NCBI GenBank assembly: GCA_001510575.1
Contig: LNGK01000005.1
Location: 2,301,234 to 2,365,233, forward strand
DNA: 64,000 nt
Origin: Knoxdaviesia capensis
Taxonomy: Eukaryota; Ascomycota; Sordariomycetes; Microascales; Gondwanamycetaceae
Reading direction: 5' to 3'
Part shown: in pieces, positions 22,901 to 32,191 of the stretch
Position numbering within the stretch: the stretch's first letter is position 1
Layout of the letters: every line of letters starts with the position of its first letter
Position numbers and translations under genes: made by a program
The notes under the pieces: generated by a model
What the model was told of the DNA's origin: nothing
What the model saw: the letters and a program-made list of their open reading frames with translations, nothing else
The model's database searches: none

Positions 22901-23704
22901 GGACTCGTCGGTCAATTCTGAGTGGAGAATGCTGTCAATATTCGGACTCGCGGCTCCATGATCCCAGTCTGAGACAGTCACACGTGGACTTTGGGCAGTG
23001 GTGGTGGCAATAGTAGCTGCATTTGAAACGACGTGGGCATGCAGGCCATCGTCGCTGGAAGTGCGGCTACTGGGAGTTAGCTCTGGAACGCCGATGGGAG
23101 GTAATGGTTTGGAAATATTTGCAAGTTTGGTTGGGCGCTTTTGCGGGACTGTGAAGCCCGGCTGCCCGTTAAGGTCTTGCGGCGGGGAGAAGTTGAAGGA
23201 GGTGGACCGTTCGCGGGTCGGAGTTAAGGGATAGCCGGCGGAGGCACTTGAAGGATTTCCGGTGTGCTGCTGGTTGACAGCATTCGGGTGAGAAATGAGG
23301 TCGGGAAATGGAGACACGTAGGAGATGTGGTCGGAAGAAAGGCTGGCCGGCTGGTCATTGAGGGGGAAAGAAGAAGGAATGTGAGACTGTTGGTCGAAGT
23401 TGATTCCTTCGAGCGGGTCAAAGGAGAAGAAGTCGTGGTCGTCCTGGTCGCTGTTAGGATAATGGCTCAACGACGAAGTCGAGTCAGCGGGGGTGAAGAA
23501 GCTCGGATCGGGGGAGAGCGACATGTTGCTTGTTGTGGTTCCTCCGGGAGGAAAGGCGGACGGGAATGCGGGCGAGAGACGCTGGGCTTCGATGCCGAGG
23601 CCCATGAGAGGGACCTGGTTTTGGTTTAGCTGACTGTTTGACCGGGATCGCGACGTTGACATGGCTGCGTCGGGATTCGAAGAATGGTGTATGAAGGAGG
23701 CCAT
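19940..23704 (-). CDS. Large C2H2 zinc-finger protein (putative transcription factor)
   Basis: A single uninterrupted frame of 1254 codons. Residues 1 to about 790 are mostly disordered, rich in Ser, Pro, Asn and Gln, with basic patches. The region LMEGIKPNFEGFRQHI to AHQQCIRYKLLLKAKL (about 750-800) looks folded and conserved. C2H2-type fingers lie at about residues 820-970: C-MY-C...H, C-TWDK-C with HENEGH, C-DVQE-C with HLVREH, and C-RF-C with HLAKH. The C-terminal part is Gly/Met/Pro-rich with a seven-Gln run. The layout fits a fungal nuclear regulator; I do not recognise a named orthologue. The frame stays open to an upstream ATG at 23818 (38 more residues); I prefer 23704 (MASFIHHSSN) because the extension is short, basic and unlike the rest. 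The upstream region is long and pyrimidine-rich on the sense strand. Confidence 0.88.
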   Translation of the reverse strand: MASFIHHSSNPDAAMSTSRSRSNSQLNQNQVPLMGLGIEAQRLSPAFPSAFPPGGTTTSNMSLSPDPSFFTPADSTSSLSHYPNSDQDDHDFFSFDPLEGINFDQQSHIPSSFPLNDQPASLSSDHISYVSPFPDLISHPNAVNQQHTGNPSSASAGYPLTPTRERSTSFNFSPPQDLNGQPGFTVPQKRPTKLANISKPLPPIGVPELTPSSRTSSDDGLHAHVVSNAATIATTTAQSPRVTVSDWDHGAASPNIDSILHSELTDESSALPRTQASSFHQPAASSLDTNDVGPHDEPLHWSSNQHPSSRIKREGGLDSSNRPATELDMSINASASERLIAERNEEVTKWLDRGLGGLTLEDRGSSSTPPNPPVNIAAIEESAKDDMDLPALPMGNRTRNKFLPGQTYFSPNGGNMNDEDIDIILSNRNWGDRPMIPGITEGMDQRRQPATAQEAMSRFEQMCQDNASVLSRAATWGTRRLSLPDIWEGQEEARSGNVLRKLASSRGDHGRKNSTASILKNIRSLARGPSKRSRNTPENDDFGDDNPASSDRRESAPHLAPPARTTSWSKKTTPSINTAILSMAQGVASIGGGKVPQGSASANPVTSPKSPFGSLSVKNPIKRPRSKSDLARPGPKLNDASSSQSNLAGLWMKAGGPPVAVLAREQHPPPQPARPRAAPAADPDDDLSSDEDFDDSEVKTESSKLMEGIKPNFEGFRQHIIRLNPLLETRSAYLADRIAHQQCIRYKLLLKAKLEHVKVGHSCPNGPLCLAVGPAILLDQNGEPRTQEDSDREMTPIDAPLGRESFPQDIPLPPTTSLPAKFECMYCRQVKTFQKPSDWTKHIQEDVQPFTCTWDKCREPKIFKRKADWVRHENEGHRHLEWWECDVQECKHVCYRRDNFLQHLVREHKFTEPKVKTKAALKRAGAADATWQRVEKCHVETPKRPQDESCRFCGKDFQTWKKLTVHLAKHMEQISLPVLKLVDEKDLTPDTLISPVQDPPPRQPYMPITPAIGTTAAQGHMAGGLSSNYMQRSTPSPLHTPHSHMSLTPQMGSHQSFMAGQELAGPTMSLLPADFSIYSLGGDGGNLGDNSLSGPLFSGYDGFGNGDAVAANSTIPTLRGFPTPVMPSGVGMANTGFSPLPTMPMMTPAMGVNNAGGFMTSSPPGRPFLRLNPEMDQFPQFDPLGMGLPQQQQQQQSHAPMNGNHLGQSSLGLGLDLNTGSVPVTNVNASRMYGGYMDPLAGSSPEQKHLYYPQ

Positions 23705-25281
23705 TTCTGGTTTGTGTCGCGGTATAAGCGGGGTGAACGGCGAAGTACGCCGATAAAGATAAAGGCGATGTGGGCGGTTGGTGTCAGGCCAGTATAAATG
23801 GCCGATCCGGACACTCAAGCCGGCGAGGAGACTTCAGAGGAAGGTTGCGATATTAGGGGGGTTGTCGCGAAAGATGAGAGATAAGAAGATTGAGGAAAGC
23901 CGAGGCAAATAACCGGAGATATGTGTTGAAGATGGGGAACAAAATTGAATGGATGAGTGCTGATTATTGGCGGCAATGGTTTCGTTTGGAGAACGAAACA
24001 AACCAAAAAAAGAGAAGAGGTAGTTAACGGGAAGCCCAGTTAGTTTTAGGTTCCTAGGGATTTGAATTGGGGCAGTTCGTATCGTTGTGGGAAAGTTTTA
24101 GGAGGGTTGGATGGACAAGGGTACAGGCGAAGCTGGGCGGCAAATGAGGGCGCAGATTCACGGTGGGGAGAAACGGTTAGATCGCAGCAACGGACGAATA
24201 TATGGCGGGAGATGGTTAGGTTTATCGCAGCCAAGTCGTCGGTACAAAAATGACAGGATCACGTTAACATCGATAGCAGTATGTCTGATGAAGCTGAAGT
24301 TGAGGATGGGAGGAGTAGTTGGGAAATTCGGGAGAGTAGATTTGAGAGAGAAAACATGTGGCTGTAGGGTTAAAGATCAGAGATGGCGGGAGAACATCAG
24401 CCGGTGGCAACGCGAGATTTGAATGCGATGCGACAGCGAACAGAAGCTAGGAGTTTCGGTCCGTCCAGAACTATTTCGAAGCTTCGTTACGTGAATATCA
24501 GCGAAATGCCAGAGCTCCAGATGAGAAGGAGCAAGTTGCGACAGCTGACAGGAAGCGGCGACAAAGGATGACCTTGGGAAGCGGAGGATTCGCCAGCGAA
24601 GTGTTTCGTGTTTGTCGGGAGACGGCGACTGAACCGGCAAGTGATACAGCAACGGCCAGACGCAAGGGACAAGGAGAATAATAGAGGGGATATCAAGAGA
24701 GCAAGTACAAGGACAGCAGAAACACGAGAAAGAAACACGAGAGAAAAAACGACGAAGAAGGCCGATAGCGCTGGAGACCAAGATCAGAGGCCGAGACCGA
24801 TATGAGCGAGGTGGGCCGGGCCGGCTGGAGATTAAAATAATACGTAAATCGTGAAAAAAGAAACAAAAAGAAAAGAAAGGAGAAAAGAAAAAAAAGCAGC
24901 AGGGTTGAAGAATGTGGGAGGACACTGTAATGAAGGCGAAGCAATGTTGGCATGGAAGAGAAAGAGAGAGAGAGATAGAGATGGATGGATAGGATATAAA
25001 AATTGGCCGAGGTGGAAAAAATTTGGGAAGATAGAGGAGAGAGGGGGAGGGGGATGACAAAAAGAATGGGAGAGGAAGGAGGAACCAAAAGGAACAGGCG
25101 AGGAACTTGGGAAAGAGCACGGCGGCGCGCGGGAGGAAGGAACAGAAAGCCCAGCCGCCACGACCCTCCATGCCAAAAAGGAGGTTTTCAGGGTTCCGCC
25201 CGCTAGCATTGACGACAGTGGACGTGTCGACACACACACACACACCGAAAAACGCTTGTATGAGGAAACGAGAACACACAG

Positions 25282-25324
<43 letters not shown>

Positions 25325-25400
25325 CCAGGGAAGCCTGCCATAGAACCACCAAGCAAGCAATGGCTGGCTGTAAGGTGCTGGCTGGAGTGAACAGCGGCAG
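23705..25400 (-). promoter_or_regulatory. Purine-rich (sense pyrimidine-rich) leader/promoter of the C2H2 gene
   Basis: The plus strand is dominated by G and A from about 23820 to 25400, so the sense strand of the C2H2 gene is C/T-rich. Dinucleotide repeats occur at its distal end: (AC)8 at 25230-25245 and (GA)16 at 25285-25316. The long open frame on the minus strand here (24377-25408) is a low-complexity Ser/Leu/Phe translation of pyrimidine tracts, not a gene. Confidence 0.45.
25285..25316. repeat. (GA)16 microsatellite
   Basis: A perfect GA dinucleotide run of 16 units at the far end of the C2H2 upstream region, with an (AC)8 run about 40 bp before it. Confidence 0.95.
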
Positions 25401-28400
25401 TGCAACAAGTTCCAAAGATCTCAGAGAGGAGGAGGCTTGCCTGCGTATCTCTCCCGGTTACTGTGCGATGCAACCGCAACATCGACTAACCTGCACCGGA
25501 GCTCTTTGGGCATTGTTCTATGCTATCTCAGCTACTTCGTGCATCATTCACTATCTACGGATCGAGATATACCACCGAAGGGGCCGACATATCGGCCTTA
25601 ATGTCCAGCAATCCCATACTAGGTAGTGTCGACAGCACGTTATTCATGCACCAACCAGCCCACTGCGCTGGGCCCCGTTTGAAACAAACTACAAACTGCC
25701 TTGCCTGTCGGTGCTGGAGATACTGGGGGCAGGATGACAAGCCCGCCATCCATCGTTTGCTAGGTTGGTTCTCGCTCCTCCGTACGGCGGGACAAAAGTG
25801 TGCTGAACGCCTGGAACGACGAGACGAGCGAGTGCTTGCAAACACGATAGAACACGGCATGTGTGGCGTTCCTCAGTGCTCTTCTCCATCCCCCACTCTC
25901 ACACTCTCCGGAGACATTATAAACCAGAAATATCGCACACTTCTTTGAGTCTACGCTCTAACCCCTCCAGAGATTGATTTCTTTCATTTCTGAGCCGATT
26001 TGCAGCCAGTATAGGAACCCGCACCCTATACAACGCACAGGAGGCGAAGTCGCTAAACGTGGGGTATCTCGCTCATCCAGTTTCTCCCCCGTGGGCATGC
26101 TCCATATCCTTCGTCCAACACGACCTTCAATAGAAGGGCCCAGTTTTCTTGAGGCTGAAACCCCACCATAAACCCTAACCCTAAATTCAAAGCCCGTGAG
26201 GGCTCGATTCTTAGCTCTTCGTGAGGAGGGCAGTTTGTTTCTGAGAATCCCTTGCAGCTTGAACTGACTCTTGGTTTGAGACATGTTGCTTGTCGGTGAC
26301 GAGATCAGTCAACTCAGACAGCTAGACAGAAACTAAGTGAGAACAAAACAAAAACCTGAGTTTTTTTGTGTTCTCGTCACAAACGCCAGTCCGTCAATAG
26401 TGTGGCGAAGCTCCCACCAGACCGGGGATTATTCCACAGCCACACACGAACCTTCCAAGTCGCTTTTGGCGGTGCTTTCGTTCAGTCCACATAAAAATGC
26501 TTGAGAGGGTCTCTTTTCCCTCGCATAATGTTGTGCGGGTTCCTCTCTGCGCCCGCCCTGTCCGATTCCAAGCTGCATATGTAGGCAAGTAGTGTGTGCT
26601 GGAGAGTTGTGCCACATGGTTCTTGCTTTTGCGTGTTTGCCTGTGGAGGCTCTCCCGGGAGGCCGCCTGGCTGTCTCTGTGCCGCTTCTTACGGCCCCCG
26701 CCATCACCACCAGCCAATTGGCAGTTTGAAAGAGCGTTTGTTCTGCTGGTGAGGAAGGGGAACGGCGTTCCATTCCTGGACATGTTTTTCGAGATGTGTT
26801 CGGCGGAGCATGAAGTGTAAACAACTGTCTGACATTTAAGAAGGGAGAGAGAATCGGGCCAGGAGCCGAAGCAAGAAAAGGGGAGGCAGAAGTAAGGTGC
26901 GGTCGGGATCTGGCTGCTGTTGCGAGGATGCTCGGCTGGCTCTGTCTGCCCCGATTTGACGCTCCGCCACTGTGCCAGTTGACGGAGCCGTCGTTTTCAG
27001 GGGAGCTCTTCCATCATCACCACGACGTCAACGGATTATTGTGTAGCATTTATGATCATGTGGACATGCTTTGTTGAAGAAGGCACTGGGATTATTCTCT
27101 CTCTGGCTCTGTATGTCACGCCGTAGAGAGATCGGACGAAGACATCCCACCAACACAATATATGGATTTGGGGTCTCACATGCCAAGTACGGTACCTTTA
27201 TATCTGCGTCAGCAAGGCTGATTGACAGGTATTTCTATCCTCGACGAGGCTTGACTTAATTTTGCTTTCAGGAGTTCCAAAGGTCTTCGCTCAGTCTTGA
27301 CTCTTCACTCTTCAGTCTTCATCATACAACTCTCCGGAATGCTGAACATACCGGCCTGCTCCTACATAGTATTCAAGAAAGGGGCAGGAATGACAAGATA
27401 CTTGTGGTCGACACATATGTGATAGAGCGACGCATCAATCCTGCTCATGCATTGAAGACACTGCATAACTGGCTGGGCGTTCACACATTGGCTGCATGTA
27501 CAGCGTGAATGTGGAGCATTGAGTGAGTGCCTTGAACAAAGAACCGCCGGGGACTCGCACGCAAACGCTCAGAGTCGGCCCGGACACTGTAACGCCAAAC
27601 CTATTACCTCAACGTGAACACTCCCTCATATTACTTACAATGCTATACTCTCGCTAGAGTTCTGGCGATAATGCTAAAGTGGTGATCATAATAGTTGTGC
27701 CCCGTACTTTCGCCGTGTGCTGGACGTGAGTGTTCTGTAACTGCGCCTAAATAACGCGCGCTAGACACCGGTGTCACGTGCGCTGCCAAACGTGTGCATA
27801 CACGGGAACCACAAAGGATTTGAGATGGTGGAACACATGCTGTTCCGGTTAATTGCATCATCCCGTGTCGGGAGTTGGTGATCGCTGTCATTCTGCCCGA
27901 AAAAAAAGTTTCAAAAGAAATTTGGCCAGAGATGAGAAGAGGCATTTGTTTTTCGCCCTCTCAATCCCCTGCAGTTTCCCTATTCTTCCATAATTCACGA
28001 TTTCATCCGGGGACGCAGATCAACAACAAGCTTGGTACGCCAGCATTGAGAAATCCCGTCAGGATCAAACCCCCTTTTCCTTGATTGTCGGGCACTCATC
28101 CGGAGAAGACATCCGCGTTCCGTTTGTTGTGGTTGCTCCGTCTGCGCACACCTCCGCCGCTCTCCACTTTCTCCGCTCTCCGCCTTCCGCTCCCTCCGGT
28201 GCTGTTTCCGGTTTCGCTCCTTCCCTTTTCGACGCGTGCCCCGTGTCGCCGTAAGCGCCCGCAATCGCAACTACACCGTACCCCGGGAGGCCCCGCGTTT
28301 CCTCCCTTGAGAGGTTTTTATTTTATTTTTTATTTTATTTTTTTTATCGCCTCTCCCTTCTCCCTTCTCCCTTCTGTCTTCTGTCTATGTTTGGCTGTTG

Positions 28401-28603
28401 GTCGATCTATTATACACCAGCAACTTGGCCCTTAGTGAAGACACGCTGGGGGCATCTATGCGGGAGACATCGGACAGCTAGACCGCCCTTCCATCCCGCA
28501 TAATTTTCTGCCTTGACCAACCCTGTATCTGGGCCGGCGGTAACGGCCGCACCTCCATGCATGTTTGTCCTTTATACATGCACCTTTTATCCGGCTTGTT
28601 ATA
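25401..28603. other. Divergent intergenic region, no gene recognised
   Basis: These 3.2 kb make up the rest of the divergent spacer between the C2H2 and DUF202 genes. Open frames of up to about 130 codons resemble no known family. There are two CCCTAA units at 26173-26184, T/A runs at 28318-28347, and a short tandem of TCTCCCT-like units near 28350-28380, both close to the DUF202 promoter. Confidence 0.4.
26173..26184 (-). repeat. Two tandem CCCTAA units (telobox-like)
   Basis: Two perfect CCCTAA units preceded by AAA, matching both the telomere repeat and the telobox promoter motif. They lie about 2.4 kb before the DUF202 start. Confidence 0.6.
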
Positions 28604-29179
28604 ATGTTTCAGGTAGGTCCATCCCCGTTCTTGCCGTGTAGTATTCTCTTGACCTGTTCGTCGGCCTTACCCTGAAGTTCTAATCACATCTGACTATGCT
28701 CCACAGCCAAACCCCGAAGATAGCCTCCGGCTCCGGCGCCGGCGGGCCCGGTCGGTAGTCCTCACCCCCGAAGAGTATGTATCCAAGCGATTCCCCGCGC
28801 TTTTTTTCTCTCTCTGTACTATATCCCAAGTTAACATCGTCCTAGAATGGTCGAGATCCGTGCTGCTCAACGCACATTCGAGGGCGCCTACATCCGCACC
28901 GCCATCTCGCAGTTCTCCTTCGCCCTGATCATCCTCAAGATCTTCACCTCCGATTTCTACGCCATCGGCGCCCTGTACTCCGTCTTCGGCGCCGCCGTGC
29001 TGCTCGTCGCCATCTACCGCCGCTATGAGGGCAACCGCCAGTTTTTTAACGAGGCCGACCCCGACGGCAACGTCACTAAGCATTTCCGCACTGCGGGAAA
29101 CAGTATTGCTCTGCTGACTGGGCTGAGTCTGGCTGCGTATATCACCTTGATTGTCTTGACTTTTCAACTCAAGCGGTAG
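28604..29179 (+). CDS. DUF202-family small membrane protein
   Basis: Three exons, 28604-28612, 28707-28774 and 28846-29179, joining in phase to 136 residues. The visible open frame begins at an internal Met (28847), but the sequence before it is clearly coding: exon 2 supplies EDSLRLRRRRARSVVLTPEE, the basic N-terminal region typical of fungal DUF202 proteins, and a 9-nt first exon (ATG plus two codons, then GTAGGT) provides the start. Three hydrophobic helices follow (about residues 47-60, 64-83 and 113-133), with the conserved RTFEGAYIRTAISQFSFALIILK and FRTAGNS segments between or before them. DUF202 proteins are related to the membrane part of VTC polyphosphate polymerase complexes; the role of the stand-alone form is unclear. 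The microexon start is the weakest part, and a different first exon is possible. Confidence 0.85.
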
Positions 29180-30598
29180 CATAGTCGACCGCATTGCTCG
29201 GTTGTAATTTCAGTATCGGCGGCTGATGGAATGAACGAGGAATGGAAATCTCGCTAGGATATGTGTACCTATTTCGTTATTTAGTCCACCTCTTCGCACT
29301 TCACATCTGGACCATTGGTGTTTGATGTATATCATGGTAGTATATATAAAACATAACGGGTAATAAATTCATACCAGCAGTTAATCCGATGCAAGAACGA
29401 AAAGCAGACATACCGAAATCATCGAACGAAAAAGCAACTAAAACAAAAGAACTTAACCGAACTTCAGGAAACCAAAAAAAAAAAAAAATTCTTTTCCCCA
29501 ATATAAACGCACATAAAAAAAACTAGAACTCCTCAGAAGTTGCCAGCCCTTCCGATTCCCTCCCAGTAAACCCAGTTTTTGTTAGCAGAGATCCAAGGTG
29601 TGTAGCATGATAACCCCCCCGATATGTTTCCTGTATGTGTCTCAAGTCCCCCTCCGCCGATGTATGCAACTAGGATCCTTTTTCGGACTTCGAGTGACAG
29701 CCAGAGATCCGTCCTGGAAGTTCAGAGAGACGGTTGGTCCTGGTGATTGGCCCCAGTCCCGGGGTCGATGACGTCTTTCAGGTAGAGATCTTCCTCTGTC
29801 GTAGATACCGACCGGTGGAATGTCGATCCGGATTGTCGTCTCTCTCCATATACCACAGCAAGTTTGCGTATGCTCAGTTCAAAAAAGCCACCGCCCATTA
29901 TTACGTCCATCACGCCTGAAAAAACCAAATAAGCCTCTCCAGCACCGCAGCTTCTCAGAAGAAATGCTAAGTTTGGAAGTCAAGCTAGAACAAAAAGCAG
30001 AAACAGTAAAAAAGAATATCCAGACATAAATAACGGCATTAATGAGAAGAAAAGAAAATGAAGAAAAGGCTCAAATCTATCGGACAGAAAAAGAGTAATT
30101 GCCTTCCAAACTCGAGTTCGTGTTGCTGAAACAATGCAGAGTCCATGAACTGATACTGGATTGTGAAATGTCGTCTCGAAGTCCATGGATATGCAGTCAC
30201 TGGCGGCGCCTGGAATTTTGTTGTCTTGAAAATGAACCAGCCTGTATTGTGAAATCGAAAATCGCTTTGCACCGAAATATATTTGTCGTGTTAGTGTTGT
30301 ACAGTGTGCATCGATAGCTGTTAGATTGGAAGTACAGATGTGATCGTGATTCTTGTTGAGAGTATAGATTATAATAAGATGGCTTTTTCCCAGCGAGGGA
30401 AGCCGTGAACTCCAAGATAAGATGCTACAAAGCAATGTTCTATAGATCGAGAAGGCATTAGGACAAGCAATAAGATGTGCATATGAGGCGTCGAAGAAAT
30501 GCTTGCCAACTAACCTGTATTTCTATTTTTTGGAGATGCTAGGTTGTATTCGAGGCCCCGTGGCAAGTGTTGAAGACTTGACTTTAGAGTTCAAAGGC
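29180..30598. other. Convergent 3' spacer
   Basis: These 1.4 kb separate the stop codons of the DUF202 and Zn2Cys6 genes. The spacer is AT-richer than its flanks, with an A run at 29474-29488. Open frames of about 65-150 codons on both strands lack any recognisable feature. Confidence 0.4.
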
Positions 30599-32191
30599 TT
30601 AGCGAGAAGCATAGTACATGGCAGTTTGCTGAGCATGGCTGTCCTGGGAGTGGTGGTGTCCATTGGTAACCTCGGAGGAAACATCACCAGAGCCTCCGTT
30701 CTCGCCATAGCTCCAAGTGCCATAGGCATCTCCATGCTTGGAGTACGAATATGGCTGGGGCCACGTTCCAAAGCTTGAAGGAGCCACAGCACCCGCAGAT
30801 AGTGACACGGCCTGGCCGATTGGGGTGCTGCCGAGAACTGCTTCAACCCCCGGCACCGAGGTCGCAATCGATGTCGGGTACATATCCGAGGATATGGCCG
30901 AGGACTTCCGCTCGTATTGTCGGTTGGAGATCGTCGAGTACTGCTGCGGGCCCTGGCTGCTGATGCTTTCCCCGCCAAACGACATGGAACGGGTTGCCGG
31001 GGGATACTGCCAGGGAATCTCATCCCGGGATGAGCCGTCTGCCGACCCACTCCACCCCGCTGACGACGGGGGCTGGGGTGTGTATGGAGAAAAGGCGGAT
31101 TGTGAAGGAGTCATCGGGGACTCCTGGGGATAGCCCCTCCAAGAAGCATTCAATTCACCCGGCTTCGAGTTTCCGTTACCAGCAGCGTCCTGCGCCAGCC
31201 AAGTTGACATGGATTGTTGGTTGTTGAACTCGTATGGACGAACGGAAGATGATGGCACTGTTCCTGGGAAAGAAAGGAAAATCATTGCATATCTGGTTAG
31301 AAACAACGCCCCAGAAGATTAATGAAATGGGCAAAAGGAATAGAAAAAGAAATAGAATCGATTATATATTTAGACCGACCCTTTGATTCTAGCGAGTAGC
31401 TGTCCGCTCTAGGTTTCAATGACGGTGGGGCCATACTCTGTATTGGGGGCATGGCTAGAGATGCCGAATACTGCTGGTGACTGCCCATACCTGAAGGATG
31501 GCCGGTTGCCAAGGCAGGGGACGAGGAAGTCGAGGTCATCTTGGGCACCGTTGCAGCTCGAGACGGCCCCTTCGGCCGGGTGTCTGGCGGTGGTTGTTGA
31601 TCGACGGGGTAGAAACTGCACTCTTTCTTCAGGCGGATGCAGTTCACGCAACGGCCTTGCACATCGGTCGGAGACGGGATGCATCTGATTTTACGGCGTC
31701 GGCAGTGGCCTAGAGAAATGGGTTGCGAGTCAGTCTCATGCACAAGTTCGCGGGATAGGTCAGATTCTAGTCGATTACTTACCGCATGCCACGGAGGTTC
31801 GATGGTACCCGAGTTTGTTCCTACGCTTATCATTAGACAGACCCACACCGGAGTGGTCGGGGCCAAGCAGTTGCTGAGGAACAATAGGAGTGGATAGAGA
31901 CCTCTTGATTTCCATGTTTGAAGACAAGGAATCTTGTCTTTCGCGGTGGTTCATGGACAGATCCTGCCCACGAAGATCCATCGACGCCATAGATGGCATT
32001 CCGTAACCGGGCAGATAGCCGTGTTGTATGTCCATGTCGACGCCGGTGTGCGGCGGCGGGAGCGGATACTGGTGAGACATTATGCTCGTCATAGATGCTG
32101 GACGTTTGAACGAGAACTCGGTGGACGAACCAGACGTTCCCCAGATATGGCTTTTGCTGTGATAAGAATGAGCTCTGGCAACGTCTGCCAT
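30599..32191 (-). CDS. Zn2Cys6 binuclear-cluster transcription factor
   Basis: Three exons, 31783-32191, 31380-31709 and 30599-31263, giving 467 residues. The DNA-binding cluster is C136-x2-C139-x6-C146-x10-C157-x2-C160-x6-C167, with the basic RRRKIR segment, a perfect fungal Zn2Cys6 spacing. Intron 1 falls directly after the first cluster Cys, so both exons are needed for zinc binding. Outside the cluster the protein is Ser/Pro/Gln/Tyr-rich and probably disordered, with several YxxP and SYS-like repeats. It lacks the fungal-specific middle homology domain of larger relatives, and I cannot name an orthologue. The start is the first ATG of the frame (MADVARAHSY). The gene borders a very long region without recognisable genes, and its sense-strand leader side is pyrimidine-rich. 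Confidence 0.92.

Noticed and set aside
20117..23629. Several plus-strand frames of 80-285 codons
   Set aside because: They lie antisense to the intact C2H2 gene and have no domain or codon pattern of their own.
24377..25408. 343-codon minus-strand frame rich in Ser, Leu and Phe
   Set aside because: It is a translation of C/T repeats in the C2H2 leader region; no conserved segment, and the LSLSLS runs come from a microsatellite.
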